IMG/VR virus record: IMGVR_UViG_3300028859_000013
Span: 1-64,000 of that record
DNA from: a virus
Length of the DNA stretch: 64,000 nucleotides
Reading direction: 5' to 3' (one strand)
Under the pieces are notes generated by a model. The model worked only from the letters and a program-made list of their open reading frames with translations. It made no database searches and was not told the origin of the DNA. How positions within the stretch are numbered: position 1 is the first letter of the stretch; each line of letters opens with the position of its first letter. Shown here one piece after another: positions 57,641-64,000 of the stretch. A program made the translations under genes and the position numbers.

Positions 57641-58384
57641 ATGAAGACATATATTCAATTTATAAATGAAGCAAGTATTGGAGATCTTTTTAAAAATCAA
57701 GTAGAACTATTTCTATCTAATGATAGAGAAGATAAACAATTGTTTGCTGAAAGTAAAACATTAGGTAAAAAAATTTTAGAAGATTCTACCATTGTACTTA
57801 AATGTAAAAATTATATAATTAATTCATTTTCTCAAATGGGATATGATAAATTAAGCATAGAAAATATAGAATTAACTTTTTATGAACCTGAAAATATAAT
57901 AGTCGGTATTATTCCAGATGGAGTTCTAAAAAATTTTGGTAAAACTGGTCATAGTGTATCTTTAAGAAAACTTAATATAATAGTTTTTGAAAAATCTCAA
58001 TGGAAAAATGATGTTGAAGGTTGGATAATACATGAAGTTGGTCATGTTATATCTTGGAGAGATTATAAAGATTCACCGAAAATAAAAAATGAATTTATTA
58101 CTGGAACTAAAGTCGATGCTAATTCTAATGTATTTGACTCAAAAGATTGCTTCGGTTATAATGGATATCCAAATGTTTGGTTCGAATATATACCATTTAT
58201 AAATCAAATTAAATTTTTATTGAAATCAAATTCTCCAGAAAATACAATTAGATTAATGATGAAAGATTATGAAGTAGAACATAATCCTGACGAATTGATG
58301 AAATATGAACAAATTTTTATAAATTATTTGAATTGCGTATTAGGTGAAAAAAGTGAAATAAAAAATAAATATATAACATTATAA
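57641..58384 (+). CDS. Zinc metallopeptidase-like protein with T4-CTS-like leader MKTYIQFINEAS
   Basis: This 247-residue protein carries the zinc-protease motif HEVGH at residues 131-135 within EGWIIHEVGHVISWRDY, plus downstream acidic residues that could supply the third ligand. The first twelve residues MKTYIQFINEAS closely match the T4 internal-protein start MKTYQEFIAEA, which targets cargo to the prohead and is removed by the gp21 protease after an I-x-E sequence. Here I-N-E is followed by A at the same place. I infer a head-packaged, injected protease. TTTTAATATATATA is upstream. Confidence 0.7.
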   Translation: MKTYIQFINEASIGDLFKNQVELFLSNDREDKQLFAESKTLGKKILEDSTIVLKCKNYIINSFSQMGYDKLSIENIELTFYEPENIIVGIIPDGVLKNFGKTGHSVSLRKLNIIVFEKSQWKNDVEGWIIHEVGHVISWRDYKDSPKIKNEFITGTKVDANSNVFDSKDCFGYNGYPNVWFEYIPFINQIKFLLKSNSPENTIRLMMKDYEVEHNPDELMKYEQIFINYLNCVLGEKSEIKNKYITL

Positions 58385-58395
58385 AAATAATAAAG

Positions 58396-58773
58396 ATGAA
58401 AAAAATAAAAACATTCGAAAATTTTACAGCACAAAATGAAATTAATGTTATTATTGATACTTCTGCAAGTATGTCAGATGATCAATTACAAAAAGCTATA
58501 ACTGAAATAGATATGATAGATGATTACTGTTGTAATATTAATGTTATACAAGTATCAGATAAAATTGATGATGTTACTGTAATTAATAATATACATAATT
58601 TATTATATTTGAAATTTAAATTTGGTGCTGGAGGTTCTGATTTACGTGCAGCAATAGATTATATTATTGATAATGACTTAAATGATAATAAAACATATAT
58701 TATATCAGATTTCATTTTACCTAAAATAGATTTCTCAGAATTATCAGATTACGAAAAAATAGTAGTAGAATAA
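58396..58773 (+). CDS. VWA-like MIDAS protein with MKKIKTFEN leader
   Basis: This 125-residue protein starts MKKIKTFENF and is otherwise one compact VWA-like domain: INVIIDTSASMSDDQLQKAI (MIDAS DTSAS), then CNINVIQVSD and FGAGGSDLRAAIDYIID (third MIDAS loop), then KTYIISDF. It resembles the C-terminal domain of the DUF2201 protein at 42920. It could bind a metal-dependent ligand or mimic part of the MoxR partner. It directly follows the metallopeptidase gene. Confidence 0.7.
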   Translation: MKKIKTFENFTAQNEINVIIDTSASMSDDQLQKAITEIDMIDDYCCNINVIQVSDKIDDVTVINNIHNLLYLKFKFGAGGSDLRAAIDYIIDNDLNDNKTYIISDFILPKIDFSELSDYEKIVVE

Positions 58774-58814
58774 TTAATTTTATTCTTGATATATTATAAA
58801 ATAAAATATGAAAT

Positions 58815-59066
58815 ATGAAATACTTAAAAAAATATGAGATCGTTAATCAAAACCCAAAAATTGATGATTATGTTATTTTAAATGATATGCCATCAGTAAT
58901 AGGTAGAATAAAAGAAGTCAATAGAAATTTTACATATTATATTAAATTTATAGGTAATAGTTATATTACTGATAGAAGAGTTTTTTCAACATCTGAGATT
59001 AAATATTGGAGCGAGAATAAGAAAGAATTAGAGTTAATAGCTGATACAAATAAATTTAACATATAA
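58815..59066 (+). CDS. Tagged small protein with MKYLKKYEI leader and NKFNI end
   Basis: This 83-residue protein is the shortest complete SH3-like member: MKYLKKYEIVN, KIDDYVILNDM, VIGRIKEVNR, TYYIKFIGN, SEIKYWSENKKELELIADT, NKFNI. Its compactness makes it the best minimal model of the family. Function unknown. Confidence 0.68.
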   Translation: MKYLKKYEIVNQNPKIDDYVILNDMPSVIGRIKEVNRNFTYYIKFIGNSYITDRRVFSTSEIKYWSENKKELELIADTNKFNI

Positions 59067-59076
59067 TATTTAAAAA

Positions 59077-59565
59077 ATGAAGACATATATACAATTTATA
59101 AAAGAAGATAATAATTAAAAATTATCTGATGATAAATATGAAATTAAATATGAAAAATGGAAAAAATCAGATTATTCTGAATGTTATATGGCATATAACC
59201 TTTATAAAAATGATCAATTAGTAGCTGGTATTTCAAATGATAGTAAAGATAAAATGAAAGTTGTTGTTAGACACATTGAAAATTTTTCAACTGAAAAAGG
59301 AATGACAACAAAATTATTATTTATGTTGTTAGATATGAATGTTTCTATTGATACTGGTAAACCAAATTATAATTCAATTTCAACTACTGCATATAATATG
59401 AATAAAAAAATAGTGGAAATAATAAATAATAGTAAAGGTAAATATAAAGCAACTATTTTAGGTCCTGCTAATAATAAAGGCAAAGAAAATGAAGAAAAAT
59501 ATAAAGATGTCGCAGGTAAAAATACTAAATCAGATAATTATCATTATAGATTTCAAAAAATATAA
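59077..59565 (+). pseudogene. Tagged gene with leader MKTYIQFIKEDNN interrupted by in-frame TAA
   Basis: The ATG at 59077 encodes MKTYIQFIKEDNN and then TAA. The same frame continues for 24 codons and through an ATG at 59188 into a 125-residue body (MAYNLYKNDQLVAGISNDSK onwards, ending YHYRFQKI). The leader is nearly the same as that of the metallopeptidase at 57641. Either the gene is broken, the stop is read through, or the body is translated alone from 59188 without its leader. The body has no recognised domain. Confidence 0.6.
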
Positions 59566-59692
59566 TATATAAATCTATTATATATAAATATTTTTTTTTA
59601 CTTTTTCATTTTTTATTAAAATACTCAATATATAAGCACCTATTTAGGTAAATAAATTTATTTATTGGTTTTTTTCATTACAGTGTGTTAGA

Positions 59693-59704
59693 TTTAATAT
59701 ATAG
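59693..59704 (+). promoter_or_regulatory. Presumed late promoter TTTAATATATAG
   Basis: TTTAATATATAG lies 44-55 bases upstream of the tail tube start. The same twelve bases occur in the loop upstream of 37198, and TTTAATATATA occurs twice before the sheath gene. Confidence 0.45.
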
Positions 59705-59747
59705 ACTGAATTATATATTTAATTTATAAAAAATAATCTAATAAAAA

Positions 59748-60311
59748 ATGGGATTAGCACACTTTACAGCAGTGGATACGGCAAGAGAAAAATGGGAACC
59801 TATTCACAAGAATCTATACGAGACTACAATTATTTTACCAACTGTTCTCCAATCACTACATCCAAACGCAACACACTTACTTTTGGAAAATACAAAATCA
59901 GCAAAGTTTCCAGCTTATCCTGATTTATCAACTGGTGTTCAAAGATTTAAATACTCTACAAGAGTTTTTATTATGATGCCAGAAAAAACACATATAGATG
60001 ATTTATCTATTGTATTTAATCTTAACCAAAATGATGACTATCAAATATTTTGCTTTAAAATGCTAAAAGATTGGTACGATTTAGGCTGGAATAACGAAAC
60101 TGGTACTCTTCATTATAAGAAAAATACGGTTGGAGATATTATTATTCATGCTCATGATAAAGAAGGTAAAGTTATTCGTAGGGTAACATACCATAACGTT
60201 ATGATGAAAAGCTTTACAGGATTTGAAGATCTAAGTTGGGAAAGTTCAACTGATATTTTCGACCTTACTGCAAACTTCGTTGCAGATTATTGGGAAGATT
60301 TCTACTATTAA
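59748..60311 (+). CDS. Tail tube protein (gp19-like)
   Basis: This 187-residue protein matches contractile-tail tube subunits: FTAVDTAREKWEPIHKNLYE with TTIILP, an internal sheet region (RFKYSTRVFIMMPEKTHIDD), YQIFCFKMLKDWYDLGWNNE, and VTYHNVMMKSFTGFEDLSWE at the end. Hexameric rings of it form the inner tube enclosed by the sheath. Its codon use is noticeably less AT-extreme than its neighbours, in keeping with high expression. A late-promoter-like element is upstream. Confidence 0.85.
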   Translation: MGLAHFTAVDTAREKWEPIHKNLYETTIILPTVLQSLHPNATHLLLENTKSAKFPAYPDLSTGVQRFKYSTRVFIMMPEKTHIDDLSIVFNLNQNDDYQIFCFKMLKDWYDLGWNNETGTLHYKKNTVGDIIIHAHDKEGKVIRRVTYHNVMMKSFTGFEDLSWESSTDIFDLTANFVADYWEDFYY

Positions 60312-60323
60312 AATTTTATGAAT

Positions 60324-60368
60324 TTTTAAAAATTAATAGGTATAAAAACCTATTAATTTTTAAATTTT
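60324..60368. terminator. Hairpin terminator after tail tube gene
   Basis: AAATTAATAGG and CCTATTAATTT form a long stem with AT-rich flanks. After it, GATTACTGGGAAGA (60371-60384) repeats the 3' end of the tube gene with one mismatch. Confidence 0.75.
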
Positions 60369-60425
60369 TAGATTACTGGGAAGAAAATAAATTAAACAAA
60401 AAACAAAAAATCATATATATAAAAT

Positions 60426-61112
60426 ATGAAAAAAATATGTAGAATTTGTAAAGAAAATAAAGAATTAAGTGAGTTTCATAAAAAATGTAATACTTTTGAT
60501 GGTCATAGAAGTGAATGTAAAGAATGTATTAAAGATATTCAAAAAAAATATAAAGAAAAACCTGATTTTAAAGAAAAAAGAAAAGAATATGATAAAGATC
60601 GTTATGATGAAAATAGAGAAAAAATATTAGATAGGAAAAAAGAATATCACATTGAAAACAGAGAAAAAATATTGGAGAAAAAAAAGGAATATCATAGTAA
60701 ACCAGAAGTAAAAGAAAAAATGAAGGATTATAGTAAATATTATAGAACAGAATGTAAAGATAAGTTTTATAAGTATAGGAACAACAATCCTCACATTATA
60801 GTATGGCGTTCGGTATTAAATTCCACGTTAAAGAGATTAGGAACTATGAAGGAGGGTAACACGATAGATATATTAGGTTATTCTGCATTAGAGTTAAAGG
60901 AGCACATTGAGAATTTATTTACTCCTGGAATGACTTGGAATAATCATGGTGATTGGCATATAGATCATATAATAGGTGTTATAAATTTTACCAGTGATTC
61001 TGACATTAGGGAAGTATGTTCATTAAGTAATTTACGTCCATTATGGTCGACTACGAGGGAGATAGATGGTATAATATATGAAGGAAATTTAAACAGGAGT
61101 AAGATTAATTAG
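60426..61112 (+). CDS. HNH endonuclease
   Basis: This 228-residue protein has N-terminal CRICKENKELSEFHKKCNTF and CKECIKD (zinc-ribbon-like), a long lysine/glutamate helix with near-repeats of KKEYHIENREKILE, and a C-terminal HNH motif WHIDHIIGVINF with CSLSNLRPLW. The form TPGMTWNNHGDWHIDHI is typical of phage HNH homing enzymes. It lies directly after the tail tube gene. The trace of tube-gene sequence just upstream fits insertion by homing. Confidence 0.85.
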   Translation: MKKICRICKENKELSEFHKKCNTFDGHRSECKECIKDIQKKYKEKPDFKEKRKEYDKDRYDENREKILDRKKEYHIENREKILEKKKEYHSKPEVKEKMKDYSKYYRTECKDKFYKYRNNNPHIIVWRSVLNSTLKRLGTMKEGNTIDILGYSALELKEHIENLFTPGMTWNNHGDWHIDHIIGVINFTSDSDIREVCSLSNLRPLWSTTREIDGIIYEGNLNRSKIN

Positions 61113-61138
61113 AAAAAGATTCCATTAGGAATCTTTTT
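61113..61138. terminator. Hairpin terminator
   Basis: AAAGATTCC and GGAATCTTT form a stem with a four-base loop between convergent genes. Confidence 0.8.
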
Positions 61139-61340
61139 CTATATTTTTAGGTTTTTTATCGAACATTACGATTAATGCGATTGCTGCAAAAATATCTACC
61201 CATAATATATTAATTGGATGTATACCTATTAGTCCGCATGTTGCTCCGATAATAAATGCTACAGTTATTGGAATTAAAGCATACCATTTCCAGCCTTTTC
61301 TCCACACTAAGATTGTTAAAATAATTTCTATTATACCCAT
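61125..61340 (-). CDS. Small membrane protein
   Basis: This 71-residue protein has two or three hydrophobic segments (GIIEIILTILVW, YALIPITVAFIIGATCGLIG, ILWVDIFAAIALIVMF) and a charged tail, KKPKNIEKDS. The short basic loop RKGWK follows the first segment. A holin-like or membrane-altering role is possible, but it has no link to the endolysin, which is far away. Confidence 0.55.
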   Translation of the reverse strand: MGIIEIILTILVWRKGWKWYALIPITVAFIIGATCGLIGIHPINILWVDIFAAIALIVMFDKKPKNIEKDS

Positions 61341-61385
61341 AATTTATTTTTATTTTTTATATAGAAATAGATTATTAAAGTTTAA

Positions 61386-62486
61386 TTAAAAATAATAGTT
61401 ATCATCATAGAAATCTGATAAAAAATTTAGCCAAGCATTTATTGCATTTTCATTATATTTTTTAAGAGATATTAAGTTTTTCTTAGTATATGATTCTTTA
61501 TTTTTTATAGTATTACTTAGTTGTTTACACATTGAGTTTACACTATTTGGATCTGATATTCCTGTAGATACCCAATTTATTTCGTTTGATACTACAACAG
61601 GAACGTTCATAAATACAGCATCTGCTGTTACGATATTAAATGTTTCAGTTAATGATACTTGCATTAATATATCCATTTTACTTAGTAGATTAAGAAAGTT
61701 TTCTCTATTTAGCCATTCAATTTCGATTAAGTTATGTTTAGTATTATTGAATAATGCTTTAATATTTTTATAAACATTAGCGCCAGATTGTTCTAGTCTA
61801 CTATAATTGATATAGAAATTTACAATTGTATTATTTTCTTCTCCAAATTTTATAGCTGCAACAGCTTGGTTTAGTTGATTTTTCAATGGTCTAATTGCGC
61901 CGAAGCATCCAATATTATATGATTCTTTAATTTTTATTTTTGAAAATAATTTAAAAAAATTACCACATTTTTTTTTAATTATAATATCTTCATATATATT
62001 TGGTAGATATATATTTTTTATGCCTATTGAATTTAGATCTTTATGAGTTATTTCATTATTAAATGAAACTTCAACATTTTCAATTTTCAAATATTCTTTA
62101 ATCCATGTAATAGCGATTCCTTCCATTGCTAAAAATGGAATTTTACTATGTATTCTTATAATAAATTTTATATTTGGATATAATTTATGTAATTCTGATA
62201 TTTTTTCAGGAGTTACCCAAATTGCTTCAATTATACATATATTTGGTTTTATTTTGAATAATTTATTATCAATGTCGTTACCATCAATACACAATTCTAC
62301 ATCAGATTGAATATTTGGTAGAGTTGATATAAAATTTGAAACAAGTCTAGCAGAATTATACAATCCAGATTTTAATTTACCAAATGAATAATCTGGTGAA
62401 TCATTATAGCCTGAATTGTCACTATACTCCGAATTATAGTCTGAGCAATAAGTTTGAGATTTTTTAAGTAAGAATAAAATTTTCAT
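61386..62486 (-). CDS. Glycosyltransferase (GT-B, GT4-like)
   Basis: This 366-residue protein starts MKILFLLKKSQTYC and has a GT-B layout: an N-terminal Rossmann-like half, then IGCFGAIRPLKNQLNQAVAA and MDILMQVSLTETFNIVTADA followed by VFMNVPVVVS. The last segment is the GT4-type nucleotide-sugar binding region (E-x-F-x-x-V-x-x-D-A). It could glycosylate virion proteins, phage DNA bases or host surface glycans; the substrate is not visible. Together with the heptose-kinase-like gene at 18468 it points to phage-directed sugar chemistry. Confidence 0.75.
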   Translation of the reverse strand: MKILFLLKKSQTYCSDYNSEYSDNSGYNDSPDYSFGKLKSGLYNSARLVSNFISTLPNIQSDVELCIDGNDIDNKLFKIKPNICIIEAIWVTPEKISELHKLYPNIKFIIRIHSKIPFLAMEGIAITWIKEYLKIENVEVSFNNEITHKDLNSIGIKNIYLPNIYEDIIIKKKCGNFFKLFSKIKIKESYNIGCFGAIRPLKNQLNQAVAAIKFGEENNTIVNFYINYSRLEQSGANVYKNIKALFNNTKHNLIEIEWLNRENFLNLLSKMDILMQVSLTETFNIVTADAVFMNVPVVVSNEINWVSTGISDPNSVNSMCKQLSNTIKNKESYTKKNLISLKKYNENAINAWLNFLSDFYDDNYYF

Positions 62487-62662
62487 ATATAAGTTTTTTT
62501 TTTAATTGTTAAATAAGTTTTAATATTTTTTATAACTTATATATAAAAATATATTGTTAAATAATTGATAAAATACTAATTATTATGATATAAAAATAAA
62601 AAAATATATTTTTATGGTGGGACAGAATCTTTTTTATATATAATCAAAAAATAATTAATTAT

Positions 62663-63619
62663 ATGAGTAATAATTCAAATAATAAGAAAGAAGAAGATGC
62701 ATTATCTTATTTAGAAAATAATTTTGTTGATGATAAAGATGATATTGTTTCTATAAAAAAGCCAGATATGTCATATTTAGATAATAATGTACCATCTAAT
62801 GAATATATTATTATTCCATTAAATATTTTACCTTGCGGAATATTTTATAAAAATGGTACAAAAATTAGTATTAGAGCGGCTAGAGTACAGGAAGTTCAGG
62901 CTTATTCGGTAGTTGATGATAAGAATTACCTTGATATTACTGAAAAAATGAATCAGATATTAAGTGGATGTGTAAGATTTTTTAATCCAAATGGCAAACA
63001 AGGTTCATATAAAGATATTAGAGATGGTGATAGATTATTTCTAATTTTCATGATTAGAGAATTAACATTTCCAGGTGGTAAAAATTTATCAAAAGAAGTT
63101 GTATGTGGTAATTGTGGTAATGAATTTAAGATGGAATTAAGAGCAACAAGTTCAACTACTGTAGAGAAATCTTTTGTAAATCATGATATACCTGAAAAAT
63201 TAAAGAAATTTTTTGATCCTATTAATAAAGTTTTTGTATTTAAAATTGATGGAGTTGATTATAATTTAGCTCCTCCTACAATTGGAATTCAGGAAACATT
63301 TTTTGGAGATATTAAAAATAAAATTCAAGGAGAAAAAAATCCAAACGTTGCATTTTTGAAATTGGAATCATTTTTGTTACATGATAGAAATAACATAACA
63401 GAAGATGGTATAAAAGTAAAAGAGCAAGAATTTAAAAGAATGGATATGAAAACTTTTCAAATTTTAAATCAAGCAGTTAATCAAATGTTATTTGGTATAA
63501 AAGAAATGAAAAATCAGTGTCCAAGTTGTGGAATGGAGGTCCATACTGATATGAGCTTTCCCACAGGAGCCTCAAATATTTTCGTTATTCCAGATGCCTT
63601 TGGAGACTATTTTGGATAA
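62663..63619 (+). CDS. T4 gp26/gp51-type baseplate protein with zinc site
   Basis: This 318-residue protein resembles the T4-type baseplate hub family: NEYIIIPLNILPCGIFYKNG followed by TKISIRAARVQEVQAYSVVD, DRLFLIFMIRELTFPGGKNL, and a late ILNQAVNQMLFGIK. Two CxxC pairs (CGNCGNEF and CPSCGMEV) could bind zinc. Such proteins help assemble or form the hub. A short GC-richer stretch (GGTGGGACAGAATC, about 62616-62629) lies upstream. Confidence 0.65.
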   Translation: MSNNSNNKKEEDALSYLENNFVDDKDDIVSIKKPDMSYLDNNVPSNEYIIIPLNILPCGIFYKNGTKISIRAARVQEVQAYSVVDDKNYLDITEKMNQILSGCVRFFNPNGKQGSYKDIRDGDRLFLIFMIRELTFPGGKNLSKEVVCGNCGNEFKMELRATSSTTVEKSFVNHDIPEKLKKFFDPINKVFVFKIDGVDYNLAPPTIGIQETFFGDIKNKIQGEKNPNVAFLKLESFLLHDRNNITEDGIKVKEQEFKRMDMKTFQILNQAVNQMLFGIKEMKNQCPSCGMEVHTDMSFPTGASNIFVIPDAFGDYFG

Positions 63620-63848
63620 TAAATTTGGATTTATGGATGTTGATCATATTGCGCCTAGATATATAGATGAATTAGCTTGGTGGGAATATGAAGAATATGT
63701 AAAAAGATTAAATGCTAGAATTGAAAGAGATAATAAGCAGCAAAAAGAAACATCATCATCAACTGATAATTCAAGTATGTCAAATTATGCTAATAAAATG
63801 CCTAATATGAATTCTATGATGAACAATCTTGGTAAATATAAACCTTAA
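63594..63848 (+). CDS. Small phage protein overlapping the baseplate gene
   Basis: This 84-residue frame overlaps the previous gene by 26 bases; an ATG at 63633 would remove the overlap and may be the true start. The core HIAPRYIDELAWWEYEEYVK followed by RLNARIERDN is helical, and the tail is serine-, asparagine- and methionine-rich. Its position suggests a baseplate-assembly partner. Confidence 0.55.
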   Translation: MPLETILDNKFGFMDVDHIAPRYIDELAWWEYEEYVKRLNARIERDNKQQKETSSSTDNSSMSNYANKMPNMNSMMNNLGKYKP

Positions 63849-63849
63849 T

Positions 63850-63881
63850 AAAAAATCACTATTTTTTAATAGTGATTTTTT
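63850..63881 (+). terminator. Hairpin terminator
   Basis: AATCACTATT and AATAGTGATT form a stem with a T4 loop and flanking A- and T-tracts, just after the stop at 63848. Confidence 0.8.
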
Positions 63882-64000
63882 ATATATATCGAATCCAGAA
63901 CATAAAAAATATTATAAATTATATTATTAAAAAATATTCTGATTTCATGAAAGAAGTATAAATTGAAAGAAGTATAAAAAATTTTTTAATTTATAAAAAT

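Overview
The window is a very AT-rich stretch of a large tailed-phage genome with a contractile (T4-like) tail. It encodes a tail sheath, a tail tube, a baseplate hub with cell-wall hydrolase domains, other baseplate proteins, a UvsX recombinase, a gp41/DnaB-type helicase, a class II ribonucleotide reductase and an endolysin. The host is probably a member of the Bacteroidota. Several genes are preceded by TAnnTTTG, the -7 element used by that phylum, and starts sit behind A-rich leaders rather than Shine-Dalgarno sequences. TAA is by far the commonest stop. No tRNA gene was recognised.

Layout. 1-170: truncated start of a MerR/IS607-type DNA-binding protein. 0.3-4.7 kb: proteins of unknown role, including one built of about twenty 15-16-residue repeats. 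4.7-12.9 kb: a mostly leftward block of small proteins that share an N-terminal tag (MKYLKxFE-like) and often a C-terminal KFNL/KFNI; it includes a Nudix hydrolase and a DeoC-like protein, and is interrupted by a GIY-YIG nuclease carrying nine DNA-binding-like repeats and by an endolysin gene. 12.9-19.5 kb: an AAA ATPase, small membrane and exported proteins, a degenerate gp47/SbcD-like protein, a gamma-glutamylcyclotransferase-like protein, a histone-H1-like protein, a sheath-tail-like protein and a heptose-kinase-like protein. 19.5-26.8 kb: leftward baseplate operon. 27.5-38.2 kb: rightward replication and nucleotide block (uvsX, helicase, nrdJ) riddled with homing endonucleases. 38.4-47.8 kb: leftward block with host-type promoters carrying a MoxR ATPase, a metallopeptidase-VWA protein, a rhomboid protease, membrane proteins and a sigma factor. 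48-53.8 kb: giant sheath gene and a homing endonuclease. 53.9-59.6 kb: a second block of tagged proteins, now with an ADP-ribosyltransferase-like protein, a zinc metallopeptidase and a VWA-like protein. 59.7-64 kb: tail tube, HNH endonuclease, glycosyltransferase and a gp26/gp51-like baseplate protein.

Three systems stand out. First, the helicase gene is fractured inside its P-loop by a split intein with an unusually short N-half (34 residues), and a Vsr-like endonuclease gene (frameshifted as read here) lies between the halves. Second, 23 genes in two clusters share an N-terminal tag resembling the T4 capsid-targeting sequence, fused to unrelated cargo; I infer a set of head-packaged, injected proteins. 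Third, there are eight homing-type endonucleases, two of which have hairpins that occlude their own start codons.
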